This document shows positions 8,895-17,727 of a stretch of 64,000 bases of DNA, one piece after another. The notes beneath the pieces were generated by a model. That model did not search any database. It saw only the letters and a list, made by a program, of their open reading frames with translations, and was not told the DNA's origin. Every line of letters starts with the position of its first letter. The first letter of the stretch is position 1. A program made the translations under genes and the position numbers. This DNA is from Acidimicrobiaceae bacterium. Lineage in GTDB: Bacteria; Actinomycetota; Acidimicrobiia; Acidimicrobiales; Ilumatobacteraceae. The stretch is taken from assembly GCA_016722025.1 (NCBI GenBank), contig JADKGZ010000004.1, forward strand, positions 319,258 to 383,257, in the 5' to 3' direction.

Positions 8895-9814
8895 ACCCGT
8901 TCCACCTTCGCGGTTCCGAACAGGCCGGATGGCTTCACGAGCAGCACGGCGACGATGACCAGGAACGACACCCCGACCTTCATCTCCTGGCCCACCCATT
9001 CCACGTACCCGGCGGTGAGGTTCTGGATCACGCCGATCGCGAGACCGCCGACGACTGCGCCGAGCGGGCTGTCGAAGCCGCCGAGCGTTGCCGCTGCCGA
9101 GGCGTAGATGAACACGGAGAACATCAGGCTCTGCGACACGCTCTGGGCGTTGCCGGCAGTGACCACACCACCGAGCGCGCCGATGGCGGCGGCGATGCGC
9201 CAGCTGAGCATCAGCACCGTGTTGGTTCGAATGCCCACCAGCTTGGCGCTGTCGGCGTTCGAGGCGACCGCTCGCATGGCCAGCCCGAGCTTGGTGCGGT
9301 TGAACACGAAGAACAGCACCGCCGAGAGCACCAGCACCAGGCCGATCGTGCCCAGCGACTTGATGGTGATCTCGGCGCCGAAGATGCTGACGAAGTCAGT
9401 GTCGGCGCTGGGGAACAGGCTGGGGTAGCTGATCTGCTTGCTGCCGACGCCGGTGTTGGGTAGCTGCTGGCCACCCCAGATGGCTCCATCGAGCCAGTTG
9501 AGGAACTGGAAGAGACCGATCGTCACGATGAACACTGCGAAGGCCGATTTCCTCGCAACCGGCCGCACCAGTGCCACCTCGGCCGTGGCGCCCACGAGGA
9601 AGCCGACGCCCATGCCCATCACCACGGCGATACCGATCGGGATGCCCCACTCGCCGAACTGGTAGACGGCGTAGGCACAGAACAGCGCCATCTCTCCGTG
9701 GGCGAAGTTGAGGTGACCGGTACCGCGATAGATGATGACGAGACCCAACGCGAGGAGCGCGTAGACACTGCCCTCGCTGAGCCCATCGACGGTTCGCTGT
9801 AAGAAAAGTTCCAT
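8891..9814 (-). CDS. livH: branched-chain amino acid ABC transporter permease LivH
   Basis: A 307-residue permease with eight or so membrane segments. GLSEGSVYALLALGLVIIYR at the N-terminus and TGHLNFAHGEMALF are the LivH hallmarks. It partners LivM in the importer. Its ATG shares one base with the livF TGA (TGATG), and its own stop overlaps the livM start by ATGA, which shows tight translational coupling along the operon. Confidence 0.95.
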   Translation of the reverse strand: MELFLQRTVDGLSEGSVYALLALGLVIIYRGTGHLNFAHGEMALFCAYAVYQFGEWGIPIGIAVVMGMGVGFLVGATAEVALVRPVARKSAFAVFIVTIGLFQFLNWLDGAIWGGQQLPNTGVGSKQISYPSLFPSADTDFVSIFGAEITIKSLGTIGLVLVLSAVLFFVFNRTKLGLAMRAVASNADSAKLVGIRTNTVLMLSWRIAAAIGALGGVVTAGNAQSVSQSLMFSVFIYASAAATLGGFDSPLGAVVGGLAIGVIQNLTAGYVEWVGQEMKVGVSFLVIVAVLLVKPSGLFGTAKVERV

Positions 9815-10527
9815 CAGAACCCCAGGTAAGCCTTTCGGATGGAGTCATCGGCGCTGAGCTCGGCGGCGCTGCCGCTGGCGACGATGCGGCCGGTTTCGAG
9901 CAGGTACACCCGGTCGGCCATGTGCATGGCGAGGTTCGCGTTCTGCTCGACGAGCAGCACCGAGAGCCCTTCCTCCTTGTTCAGCCGTTCCAGCACCTGG
10001 AACAGCTCCTGAGTGATGAGCGGCGCCAGCCCCATGCTGGGTTCATCGCACAGCAGCAGCTTGGGCCGGCTCATCAGGGCGCGGGCGATGGCCAGCATCT
10101 GCTGCTCGCCGCCGCTCAGGCTTCCGGCGCGCTGCGAACGACGCTCGGCCAGGCGAGGGAACACCTCGAACCAGCGCAGGGCATCGGCGCCGATCTTGCC
10201 GCCGCCGTCGCGCCGCACGAAGGCGCCAACCTTGAGGTTGTCCTCGACCGACAGTTCGGGGAACGTGCCGCGCCCTTGTGGCACCTGGGCGATGCCGGCT
10301 CGAACGATGGCATCGGGAGCCGACTTGTGCACGTCGTGGCCCTCGAACTCGACGCTGCCCGCGCGCGGAATGGTGCCGCTGATGGCACGCATCGTCGTGG
10401 TCTTGCCGGCCCCGTTGGCGCCGAGGATCACGACGATCTCGCCTTCGGCGACCTCCAGATCGAGCCCGTGCAGCACGGTGACGGGGCCGTAACCGGCGGT
10501 GAGGCCACGAGTGCGCAAGAGCGTCAT
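9814..10527 (-). CDS. livF: branched-chain amino acid ABC transporter ATP-binding protein LivF
   Basis: A 237-residue cytosolic ATPase. Walker A is GANGAGKTT (36-44), the ABC signature LSGGEQQ and Walker B LLLCDEPSMGL follow, then the H-loop in SVLLVEQNANLAM (the LivF branch carries EQN where most ABC ATPases have a His). Length and motifs match LivF. It overlaps both neighbours (ATGA with livG, TGATG with livH). Confidence 0.95.
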   Translation of the reverse strand: MTLLRTRGLTAGYGPVTVLHGLDLEVAEGEIVVILGANGAGKTTTMRAISGTIPRAGSVEFEGHDVHKSAPDAIVRAGIAQVPQGRGTFPELSVEDNLKVGAFVRRDGGGKIGADALRWFEVFPRLAERRSQRAGSLSGGEQQMLAIARALMSRPKLLLCDEPSMGLAPLITQELFQVLERLNKEEGLSVLLVEQNANLAMHMADRVYLLETGRIVASGSAAELSADDSIRKAYLGF

Positions 10528-11285
10528 GTCGTTGTCCCCAGGTACGCCTCGATGACCTTCTCGTTGTTCTGCACCTCCGAGGGCGTGCCCTCGGCGATCT
10601 TGCGACCGAACTCCATCACGACGACCCGATCACTGATGCTCATCACCATCGACATGTGGTGCTCGACCAGCAGCACCGTGAGGTTGAACTGATCGCGGAT
10701 GGTGCTGATGGTGTGGCCCAGCTCGTCGACCTCACCGTGCGGGAGGCCCGCAGCAGGTTCGTCGAGCAGGAGGAACGACGGGCGGGCGGCGAGGGCGCGG
10801 GCGATCTCGAGCCGCTTGAGGGTTCCGAAGGGCAGGCCTGCGGCCGGCACGAACGCAAGGTGACCGAGGCCGAGCTCGTGCAGCAGGTCGCCGGCATCGT
10901 CGCGGGTGCGGCGATTGTCGCCTGCGGCGCTGATGCGGCTGATGGCCTTGCCGAATCCGACGCGGCCTTGGCTGTGGGCCCCGACCATCACGTTCTCGAG
11001 CAGGGTCATGGTGGGGAACAACGCCAGATTCTGGAAGGTGCGGGCGATGCCCAACCGAGCGATGGCATGAGCAGGCACGGTGAGCAGCTCTTCACCACGG
11101 AATCGCACCGAACCGAGCGTCGGTTGATAGATGCGGCTCACCACGTTGAACATCGTGGTCTTGCCGGCGCCGTTCGGCCCGATGAGGCCACAGATGTGGC
11201 CCTCCTCGATGCTGAACGACAAACCGTCGAGCGCCACGATGCCTCCGAAACGCATCGTCACGTCTTCTACGTCGAGCAACGTCAC
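10524..11285 (-). CDS. livG: branched-chain amino acid ABC transporter ATP-binding protein LivG
   Basis: A 253-residue ATPase and first gene of the importer operon. It contains Walker A GPNGAGKTT, FQNLALFPTMTLLENVMVG (Q-loop region and the LivG-type insertion), a degenerate signature region LPFGTLKRLEIARAL, Walker B SFLLLDEPAAGL and an H-loop in VLLVEHHMSMVM. It starts with GTG at 11285; GGAGG lies about eleven bases upstream. The promoter candidate at 11321-11349 would begin the operon about 30 bases before this codon. Confidence 0.95.
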   Translation of the reverse strand: MTLLDVEDVTMRFGGIVALDGLSFSIEEGHICGLIGPNGAGKTTMFNVVSRIYQPTLGSVRFRGEELLTVPAHAIARLGIARTFQNLALFPTMTLLENVMVGAHSQGRVGFGKAISRISAAGDNRRTRDDAGDLLHELGLGHLAFVPAAGLPFGTLKRLEIARALAARPSFLLLDEPAAGLPHGEVDELGHTISTIRDQFNLTVLLVEHHMSMVMSISDRVVVMEFGRKIAEGTPSEVQNNEKVIEAYLGTTT

Positions 11286-11320
11286 GCTGACCTGTCTCCT
11301 CCCCCAGATGAAGTGCGCTC

Positions 11321-11349
11321 ACCGTAGCCGAACGTTGCCACTGTGACAA
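11321..11349 (-). promoter_or_regulatory. sigma-70-type promoter of the liv operon
   Basis: On the minus strand TTGTCA (11349-11344, five of six consensus bases) is separated by exactly 17 bases from TACGGT (11326-11321, a TANNNT -10). It lies about 35 bases before the livG start in the 119-base gap to the divergent oxygenase gene. Confidence 0.6.
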
Positions 11350-11404
11350 ACGTCTCGTCCGCATTCTTTCGTGTACCCGCCCGGCCCGTTGCCAGAATGC
11401 TCGC

Positions 11405-12454
11405 GTGCTCGCCGTCATCCCCACGTTCTCCCTCGCCGAGTGGCGTGCCGCCTCCGACGAACAGGTCGTCGCCGACCACTTGCTCGCCATGTGCCACGGC
11501 GTCGGCTTCTTCTACCTCACCGACCATGGGGTGCCGCACGCGTTCCTGCACGACTACTTTCGGCAGCTCGAACAGTTCTTCGCGCTGCCGGAAGCGACGA
11601 AAGCGCAGATCGACAAGCGCAACTCTGCGCACTTTCGCGGGTGGGAGCGTGTGGGCGCCGAGCTCACCAACAACCGCGTCGACCATCGCGAGCAGCTCGA
11701 CGTGAGCACCGAGCACTCTCCGCACCCGGCCGACGCCGAGCCCGCGTACCTGCGGCTCGACGGGCCGAACCAGTGGCTGCCCGAGCACGAGCTCCCGGGC
11801 TTCCACGCCGCGGTCGACGAGTTCTTCGCCCACATGGGTGCCGTTGCCTGGGAGCTGATGGAGGTCATGTCGGTCGGCCTCGGGCTCCCTCGCCACCACC
11901 TGCGCGAGCGCTTCGGCGAGCGACCGTTGTCGTTCGTGAAGCTCATCAGCTACCCGCGCACACCACCCGGCGAGGCAGGGGTCAACGCCCACAACGACGC
12001 CGGCTTCCTCACGCTGCTGCTGCAGCACGGTGTGGGCGGCCTGCAGGCGCTGGCCCCCGACGGTGAGTGGCTCGACATCGACCCACCGCCTGGCGCCATC
12101 ATCGTCAACATCGGCGAGATGTTGCAGGCGATGACGGGCAACTACTTCGTCGCCTGCACACATCGGGTCATCGCCACCGAGCCGAGGTTCTCCAGCGCGT
12201 ACTTCCACGGCCCCGATCTCCGCACGTCACTGGCGCCGCTGGCGCTGCCGGCGCGGTTCGCGGAGGCCGTCGCCAACAGCCCACGGCATCGATCCGCCGG
12301 CTTCATGGCCAAGCGTGACGAACTGCTCGACGGCCGCGACGACATCGCCAGCGAGAGCGCCGCCGTGTTCGGCCAACAGATGTGGAACTACTACGTACGC
12401 AGCTACCCCGACGTGGTCGAGAAGCACTACCCGGGCACCACACAGCCCGCGTAG
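11405..12454 (+). CDS. isopenicillin N synthase-like 2-oxoglutarate/Fe(II) oxygenase
   Basis: A 349-residue non-haem iron oxygenase. The N-terminal DIOX_N-like part includes HGVGFFYLTDHGVP; the jelly-roll core has the metal triad in NAHNDAGFLTLLLQ (HxD) and CTHRVIAT (distal His), and the 2-oxoglutarate Arg in EPRFSSAYF (RxS). All catalytic residues are present, so it should be active, but the substrate (amino acid, gibberellin-like or xenobiotic) cannot be assigned. Start is GTG at 11405, placed six bases after a CAGAAT hexamer, so it may be leaderless. It is divergent from the liv operon and its stop lies six bases from the converging small gene. Confidence 0.9.
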   Translation: MLAVIPTFSLAEWRAASDEQVVADHLLAMCHGVGFFYLTDHGVPHAFLHDYFRQLEQFFALPEATKAQIDKRNSAHFRGWERVGAELTNNRVDHREQLDVSTEHSPHPADAEPAYLRLDGPNQWLPEHELPGFHAAVDEFFAHMGAVAWELMEVMSVGLGLPRHHLRERFGERPLSFVKLISYPRTPPGEAGVNAHNDAGFLTLLLQHGVGGLQALAPDGEWLDIDPPPGAIIVNIGEMLQAMTGNYFVACTHRVIATEPRFSSAYFHGPDLRTSLAPLALPARFAEAVANSPRHRSAGFMAKRDELLDGRDDIASESAAVFGQQMWNYYVRSYPDVVEKHYPGTTQPA

Positions 12455-12460
12455 AACGAG

Positions 12461-12913
12461 TCACCGACCACCCAGGAGCGTCGCGAGTGCTTCGAACGGT
12501 TGACCACGCTGAGCATCCACCACCACGCCGGTGGTGTCGGCGAAGGAGAAGTGCAGGCGGCGACCCAATCCGGCACTCCGGCTCCCGGTGAGTCGGATGT
12601 CGCTGAGGGCGTAGCTGACACGGATCTCCGTGAATCGCAGCCCGTTCGACGGGATGACTGCGACTCGCCGATCGGTGATGGCCATCACGCACGGACCCGA
12701 CGGGAACGTCGCTGCCGTGCCCCCTTCGAGCCGACCACTCTCGGCGGCCTTTCGGGAGAGCCCGAGCGTCCGTGTTCGAGGCAGCACGGCAACGGCCACC
12801 GAGCCGATGCCGTACGTGTGTCGTGGCTCGACCAGCACTGCGGCGGCCACCACCTCTCCGCACTCGAACAGTGCCGACGCGCGACTCTGCACCCGTCTCG
12901 TGATGTCCGCCAT
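12461..12913 (-). CDS. hypothetical protein, possibly PH-like fold
   Basis: A 150-residue soluble protein starting MADITRRVQSRASAL. No family is recognised with confidence. The alternating hydrophobic pattern with GPCVMAITDRRVAVIPSNGL and RLHFSFADTTGVVVDAQ resembles bacterial PH-like or short beta-barrel proteins; that is inference. The start at 12913 is preferred because upstream in-frame codons overlap the preceding lipoprotein gene. It follows that gene by ten bases and probably shares its transcript. Confidence 0.6.
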   Translation of the reverse strand: MADITRRVQSRASALFECGEVVAAAVLVEPRHTYGIGSVAVAVLPRTRTLGLSRKAAESGRLEGGTAATFPSGPCVMAITDRRVAVIPSNGLRFTEIRVSYALSDIRLTGSRSAGLGRRLHFSFADTTGVVVDAQRGQPFEALATLLGGR

Positions 12914-12923
12914 GGCCACCAGT

Positions 12924-13358
12924 TCAGCACACCCAGTTGTAGGTCTGCTCCTCATCGGTCAGCCAGACCACGCGGCCGCTGTCGGATTGGAAGCGCGCGT
13001 TGCCGTCGATGTACACGATCATCGTTCCCACGTCGTCGCCGGGCCCCGGTGCGACGACGCGGAGGAGGCCCGATGCCGTCGCGACGGCATCCTCGACCGG
13101 GTAGCGCGCCAGATCGATTTCGGCCATGCGCTCGGGCAGCACCGGATAGAAGATCGTGCCATCGACGTCGACCGTCTCGTTGCCGCACGCGCCGTAGTAC
13201 TCGAACGCCGGCAGCACTGCCGCGATCTCGATCGAGCCGGGCGTCGCGTCGGCCGTGCTGGGGGTGCCGCCAGCCTGGTTGTCGGACCCGCAACCTCCCA
13301 CCAGGGCGGCAGCGGCGAGGCAGACGGAAAGAGACAACAGAACAATGGGTGAGCGCAT
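12924..13358 (-). CDS. small lipoprotein of unknown function
   Basis: A 144-residue secreted lipoprotein. The N-terminus MRSPIVLLSLSVCLAAAALVGGC is a clear type II signal peptide with lipobox LVGGC, followed by a short Ser/Thr/Ala linker and a compact domain with several acidic segments ending TYNWVC. The ATG at 13358 is preceded by AGGA about five bases upstream and begins the signal peptide. The mature part has no recognised domain. It probably forms a two-gene transcript with the PH-like gene downstream. Confidence 0.75.
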   Translation of the reverse strand: MRSPIVLLSLSVCLAAAALVGGCGSDNQAGGTPSTADATPGSIEIAAVLPAFEYYGACGNETVDVDGTIFYPVLPERMAEIDLARYPVEDAVATASGLLRVVAPGPGDDVGTMIVYIDGNARFQSDSGRVVWLTDEEQTYNWVC

Positions 13359-13425
13359 GAATCCTCGACGTGTTCGCAGGGCGGGCACCGGATCAGACGC
13401 CGCCGACGAGCCCGTGGTTCCCCGC

Positions 13426-14613
13426 TCAGCTCATCTGGTCGATCACGGCCGTGGCGGCGTCGATGATGCGCTGCGCGCGCACGTCGCCGGCGAGGTTGGT
13501 GGCCATCTGGTTCATCACGTAGCCCACCGCCAGTTGCCGTTCCGGCTGCGCCATCCCCACCGAGCCGCCGAGGCCAGGATGACCGTACGAGCCCGGCCCG
13601 GCGAACATGCTGAACATGGAGCTGGTCATGAAGCCCATGCCGAACGAGGTGGGGATGATGAGGCAGGCATCGGCCTCGCCGGCCGGGGTGACCGTGGCGC
13701 GCGCGACCTCCCGCGTGGCGTCGTCGACCAGCTGCACACCATCCACCGGGCCCAACGTCGCGGCGTAGATCTTGGCCAGCGAAGCCGCATTGGTGATGCC
13801 GTTGAACGCAGGGAACTCGGCAGCGTGAATCGCCGGGCTGTTCAGCAACGTCTCGTCTGCCAAGGCCCCGTTCAGGCTGAGCGCGCGCCCGGCCCGGCTC
13901 TCCGGCCCGAGGAACATGTCGATCATCTGCTGCACTGCCGGGTCGGGGTTCGGCTCGCCGGCCATCCGGCCCACGAGTGGCGACACTCGCGGCTCGAGCG
14001 CCGCCGGTAGGCCGATGTAGAACTCGGCCCCGATGGGCGCGGCAACCTCGTCGTGCACGAACTTCCCGATGCTGCGGTGCGCCGGGTCGACACGGCGGAC
14101 CAGTTCGCCGGCGAGGAACCCGAAGGTGACTGCGTGATAGCCGTGCGCTGTGCCGATGGGCCAGTCGGGCTTCGTGTCGGCAAGGCGCTCGGTGATGGTG
14201 GGCCAGTCGAGCGCCTCCTCGAGCGTGACCGGGCCTTCCACGCTGAACAGCCCGCACTGGTGACTGAGCAACTGCGCCACCGTGGCGTCGCCCTTGCCCT
14301 GCGCAGCGAACTCGGGCCAGTAGCGGCTCACCGGCTGGTCGTACGCGAGCCAGCCGCGTTGCACGCAGATGGCAACGGCGATGGCAGTGATCCCCTTCGT
14401 CGTGCTGAAGACCAGTTGCAGCACATCGGCGTCGTACGGGCGGGAGTGCTCTTCGTCGAACCAGCCACCGGTGACGTCGACCACCAGTTGGCCACGGTGG
14501 TAGATGGTGGCACCGGCGCCGACGTCTTCACCCGATGACAGGTTCTGCTCGAAGGCTGCTCGAACCGCTTCCCAACCCGGTGCGACGAACCCTGACGTGT
14601 TGACTGCGCTCAT
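13426..14613 (-). CDS. beta-lactamase-fold serine hydrolase (EstB-like)
   Basis: A 395-residue member of the class C beta-lactamase/esterase clan. SxxK is FSTTKGITAIAV near residue 80, a Tyr lies in GTAHGYHAVTFG and a Gly-rich motif, GPGSYGHPGLGGS, replaces KTG (HPG, typical of the esterase branch). It has no signal peptide. This is a second, distinct copy of the fold in the window beside the gene at 4158. The start at 14613 lies six bases after a TACGTT hexamer on the minus strand, which argues for a leaderless transcript and against the in-frame ATG nine codons upstream. Confidence 0.87.
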   Translation of the reverse strand: MSAVNTSGFVAPGWEAVRAAFEQNLSSGEDVGAGATIYHRGQLVVDVTGGWFDEEHSRPYDADVLQLVFSTTKGITAIAVAICVQRGWLAYDQPVSRYWPEFAAQGKGDATVAQLLSHQCGLFSVEGPVTLEEALDWPTITERLADTKPDWPIGTAHGYHAVTFGFLAGELVRRVDPAHRSIGKFVHDEVAAPIGAEFYIGLPAALEPRVSPLVGRMAGEPNPDPAVQQMIDMFLGPESRAGRALSLNGALADETLLNSPAIHAAEFPAFNGITNAASLAKIYAATLGPVDGVQLVDDATREVARATVTPAGEADACLIIPTSFGMGFMTSSMFSMFAGPGSYGHPGLGGSVGMAQPERQLAVGYVMNQMATNLAGDVRAQRIIDAATAVIDQMS

Positions 14614-14619
14614 GGGTCG

Positions 14620-14625
14620 AACGTA
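14620..14625 (-). promoter_or_regulatory. -10 hexamer TACGTT
   Basis: Six bases before the ATG at 14613; no Shine-Dalgarno sequence intervenes. Confidence 0.45.
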
Positions 14626-14688
14626 ACGCCCACCGGCCATCGCGGCGCATTCGTACCGGCCTCCGAGTGCCGGTTCACCCCGGCCGGT

Positions 14689-15510
14689 TCACTCGTACCA
14701 GTTCAGCGTGGCGCGCATGGTGGTGTCGAAGTCTTCGAAGCTCATCGCCGCCTTCGTGGCGATGATCAGTTCGGCGTCGGCGCCCACCGGGTACCGCAGC
14801 GTGCCGGGCTGCTCGGTGGCCGCCTGGTAGATCACGTCAGCAACCTGCTGCGCCGGCGCCGGTTCCCCGTTCACCAGCGAGCGCTGGGCGATGTGGAAGC
14901 GCTCTCGGCGCTGGAACTCGGCCGTGTCAGGTGTCATCGCTGCCGCCAGGAGGCCGTTGGCGCCGAGTTGAGTGGAGAACTGGCCGGGCTCCACCACGCG
15001 CACTCGGATGCCCTGCTGCGACAGCTCGAAGTGGAGGGCCTCGCTGATCGCCTCCACCGCGTGCTTGCTGGCGGCGTAGATGCCACCGTACGGCGTGCCC
15101 ACCAGCCCGGCGACGGAGCCGACGTTGACGATCGTGCCGCCACCGTTGGCCAGCATCGCCGGCACCACCGCACGCACGACCCTGACGACGCCGGTGATGT
15201 TGGTGTCGAGCTGCCGAGCCACTTCGTCGTCGGCCAACAGGTGGATCGGGCCGTAGACCTCGATGCCCGCGTTGTTGACCACGATGTCGATCGAGCCGGC
15301 ATCCGCGAGCACGTGCTCGACCGCCGCGTTCACGCTGGTGCTGTCGGTGACGTCGAGCTCGAACTGGTGGATGTCGGCTCGCGCCGCAAGTGCTGCGGAC
15401 TTCCCCGGCGTACGCATGGTGGCGTACACCCGGTGGCCGTGGTCCGCGAAGGTGAGGGCCGCCAACTCACCGAAACCCGAGCTGCACCCTGTGATGAGAA
15501 CGTTCGACAT
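14689..15510 (-). CDS. short-chain dehydrogenase/reductase
   Basis: A classical SDR of 273 residues. The cofactor motif is TGCSSGFG (residues 7-14), the NNAG motif is VVNNAGIEVYG, and the catalytic Tyr/Lys are in YAASKHAVEAIS with the Ser in VGSVAGLVG. The C-terminal substrate region is extended as in the retinol/17-beta-HSD-like branch, but no substrate is assigned. The start ATG (15510) has TACCGT eight bases upstream. The gene is divergent from the adenylyl cyclase across 45 bases. Confidence 0.9.
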   Translation of the reverse strand: MSNVLITGCSSGFGELAALTFADHGHRVYATMRTPGKSAALAARADIHQFELDVTDSTSVNAAVEHVLADAGSIDIVVNNAGIEVYGPIHLLADDEVARQLDTNITGVVRVVRAVVPAMLANGGGTIVNVGSVAGLVGTPYGGIYAASKHAVEAISEALHFELSQQGIRVRVVEPGQFSTQLGANGLLAAAMTPDTAEFQRRERFHIAQRSLVNGEPAPAQQVADVIYQAATEQPGTLRYPVGADAELIIATKAAMSFEDFDTTMRATLNWYE

Positions 15511-15518
15511 GGGTGTCG

Positions 15519-15524
15519 ACGGTA
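15519..15524 (-). promoter_or_regulatory. -10 hexamer TACCGT
   Basis: Eight bases before the ATG of the SDR gene at 15510. Confidence 0.5.
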
Positions 15525-15542
15525 GCTCACCTCCCGTCGCGC

Positions 15543-15548
15543 TACCGT
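15543..15548 (+). promoter_or_regulatory. -10 hexamer TACCGT
   Basis: Seven bases before the GTG of the cyclase gene at 15556; it lies back to back with the SDR hexamer. Confidence 0.5.
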
Positions 15549-15555
15549 CGCCGAA

Positions 15556-16656
15556 GTGACCGGACACGACCGCACCGCAGAGTGGACCGCCGTCGGGTTG
15601 TACGACCCTGCCGCGCCCAACGCGGTCGAACGGCTGGCACTGCTGTCGTGGACCGTCGACCACGGTGAGACTGTGGAGCAGATGCTGGCGGCATGCGCGG
15701 AGGGCCAGCTGAACTCGCTCGTCGGCGACCTCAGCTTGCGACCCGGCCCACGACTGACGCCGCGCGAGATGGCCGTGCTGGTGGGCATCGATCTGCAGCT
15801 GCTCAGCGACGTGCGCCGGGCATCGGGCTTGCCGGTCGTCGCCCCCGACACCGCCGGCCTCACCGACGACGACCGGCGCATGCTGGAGCTGTTCCACCTG
15901 GCCGACAGCTTCTTCAGCCGCGACGAGTTGCTGCGCCTGGCGACGGTGATGGGTTCCTCGCTGCGTCGTGTAGCGGATGCCGCGGGCGAGATGTTCCTCC
16001 GCGATGTGGAGGCGCCGCTGAAGGCGAGCGGGCCGATGTTCGAGCTGGAGATGGCAAAGGCCAACCTCGCTGCGATCGAACTGGCCCGGGCCGCCACCGG
16101 GGTGTTCGCCCCGATGTTCCTCGCCCACCTCGAGGTCTCCACGCAGCGCACACGCGACGCCAGGCGCAACAGCGAGGACTACGACACCATGCCGCTCGCC
16201 ATCGGGTTCGTCGACCTCAGCGGGTTCACCGAACACACAGGCGGGTTGTCACCCGTTGCGCTGCGCGACCTGATCGGCGACTTCGAGAGCCGCGCGAACG
16301 CCATCGTCGGCGACCACGATGGTCGAGTGGTGAAGATGATCGGCGACGAGGTGATGTTCTCCGCCGTCAGTTCACCCGCCGCGTGCTCGATCGCGTTGGC
16401 CCTCACCGCGGCAGCGCCGGAGGGCACGACCGCGCGTGGCGGGTTGGCGTTCGGGGCGGTGATCGCCAGTGGTGGCGACCTGTACGGCCCGATCGTCAAC
16501 CTGGCGTCGCGCATCGCCGACATCGCCGTTCCCGGCGAGGTGCTGGTGAACCAAGCGATCGCCGACAGCGTGCCGGGCCGCGTGTTCGAGCCCGCCGGGC
16601 GCCGGCAGCTGAAGGGCTTCAACGACCCCGTGCGGCTGTGGACGCTGACCAGCTGA
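15556..16656 (+). CDS. class III adenylyl cyclase with Rv1264-like regulatory N-terminus
   Basis: A soluble cyclase of 366 residues making cAMP. Residues about 1-195 match the helical regulatory domain of Mycobacterium tuberculosis Rv1264 (LTPREMAVLVGIDLQLL and the following segment), a domain known to make that enzyme respond to pH. The catalytic domain (about 210-345) retains both metal Asp residues (FVDLSGF, D220; KMIGDEVMFS, D264), the adenine-selecting Lys260 and the transition-state pair in NLASRIA (N315, R319). It should therefore be an active homodimer. It starts with GTG directly after a leaderless-type promoter hexamer and abuts the converging oxidoreductase gene with no spacer. Confidence 0.92.
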   Translation: MTGHDRTAEWTAVGLYDPAAPNAVERLALLSWTVDHGETVEQMLAACAEGQLNSLVGDLSLRPGPRLTPREMAVLVGIDLQLLSDVRRASGLPVVAPDTAGLTDDDRRMLELFHLADSFFSRDELLRLATVMGSSLRRVADAAGEMFLRDVEAPLKASGPMFELEMAKANLAAIELARAATGVFAPMFLAHLEVSTQRTRDARRNSEDYDTMPLAIGFVDLSGFTEHTGGLSPVALRDLIGDFESRANAIVGDHDGRVVKMIGDEVMFSAVSSPAACSIALALTAAAPEGTTARGGLAFGAVIASGGDLYGPIVNLASRIADIAVPGEVLVNQAIADSVPGRVFEPAGRRQLKGFNDPVRLWTLTS

Positions 16657-17709
16657 TCAGCCGTCGACGATCTCGCGCAACAACTCGATCTGTTGCACCG
16701 CATTCGGGCCCACCGGGTTCACCGACAGCACGGTGACACCGGCTTCCTTGAACGCGGCCACGCGCTCCTTGATGAAGCTCCTCGGGCCAACCAGATGCGA
16801 GAGCTCGAGCCACTCGCCCGGCAGCGCCGCGGCGGCTTCGGCCTTCTTGCCCTCGAGGTACAGGTCTTGCACCTCGCCGGCCTCCTTCTCGTAGCCGTAC
16901 GCACAGGCGATGTCGTTGTAGAAGTTCTTGCCGCGTGCACCCATGCCGCCGACGTAGAGCGCCATGCCCGGCCGTGCCATGTCGAGCACCTTGGTGCGGG
17001 CCTCGCCGGTGAGCGACTCGTCGATGGCCAGCATGCCGCCGGCGGAGATGTCGAGGCGCTTGCGAGCGGGGTCGCGCTTGGCGGTGCCCGCCTTCAGCTG
17101 CGGGCCCCACACGTTCTGGAACCGCTCGGGAACGAACATGATGGGCAGCCAGCCGTCGGCGATCTCGGCGGTCGCCTCGACGCTGCGGTCCTTCAGGCTG
17201 GCCCACCAGATGGGGATGTCGGCGCGCACGGGGTGGTTGATGATCTTCAACGGCTTGCCCAGCCCGGTGCCCTGGCCCTCCGGCAGCGGCGCCTGGAAGG
17301 TCTGGCCCTGATAGTTGAACTTCTCCTCCCGCTTCCAGATCATGCGGCAGGCCTCGATGTACTCCTTGATGCGCTGCATCGGCTTCTCGTACGGCACGCC
17401 GTGGAAGCCTTCGATCACCTGTGGGCCACTGGCGCCGAGGCCCAGGATGAACCGGCCGTCGCTGACGTAGTCGCAACCGGCGGCGGTCATCGCCATCAGT
17501 GCCGCGGTACGGGAGTAGACGTTGACGATGCCCGTACCGATCTCCACGCGGTTGGTCTTGGCGGCCAGGTAGCCGACCTGGCTGATGGCATCGAAGCTGT
17601 ACGCCTCGGCGATCCACACCTGATCGAGACCGACCTTCTCCAGTTCCACCACTTGTGCGACCGCTTCCTTGAAGCCGCCGGAGTAGTTGATGCCCATCGA
17701 GAGTTTCAT
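16657..17709 (-). CDS. LLM-class F420-dependent oxidoreductase
   Basis: A 350-residue luciferase-like monooxygenase-fold protein with the N-terminal MKLSMGINYSGGFKEAV typical of actinobacterial F420-dependent enzymes. Other landmarks are LDQVWIAEAYSFDA and GLGASGPQVIEGFHGVPY, the latter usual for the methylenetetrahydromethanopterin reductase-like branch. It probably uses reduced coenzyme F420 as hydride donor; the substrate is unknown. TAGGGT lies eight bases before the ATG. LarE follows upstream on the same strand by 18 bases, so the order of transcription is larE then this gene. Confidence 0.9.
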   Translation of the reverse strand: MKLSMGINYSGGFKEAVAQVVELEKVGLDQVWIAEAYSFDAISQVGYLAAKTNRVEIGTGIVNVYSRTAALMAMTAAGCDYVSDGRFILGLGASGPQVIEGFHGVPYEKPMQRIKEYIEACRMIWKREEKFNYQGQTFQAPLPEGQGTGLGKPLKIINHPVRADIPIWWASLKDRSVEATAEIADGWLPIMFVPERFQNVWGPQLKAGTAKRDPARKRLDISAGGMLAIDESLTGEARTKVLDMARPGMALYVGGMGARGKNFYNDIACAYGYEKEAGEVQDLYLEGKKAEAAAALPGEWLELSHLVGPRSFIKERVAAFKEAGVTVLSVNPVGPNAVQQIELLREIVDG

Positions 17710-17717
17710 GAGCCGCG

Positions 17718-17723
17718 ACCCTA
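17718..17723 (-). promoter_or_regulatory. -10 hexamer TAGGGT
   Basis: Eight bases before the ATG at 17709, overlapping the last codon region of larE. Confidence 0.35.
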
Positions 17724-17727
17724 TGCG

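Noticed and set aside
4158..14613. True beta-lactamase resistance genes (4158-5264 and 13426-14613)
   Set aside because: Neither has an export signal, and both carry HNG or HPG in place of KTG, which points to esterase-like members of the fold.
14664..14695. Hairpin CGAGTG...CACTCG after the beta-lactamase-fold gene's upstream region
   Set aside because: The stem is interrupted and overlaps the SDR stop codon; it is not convincing as a terminator.
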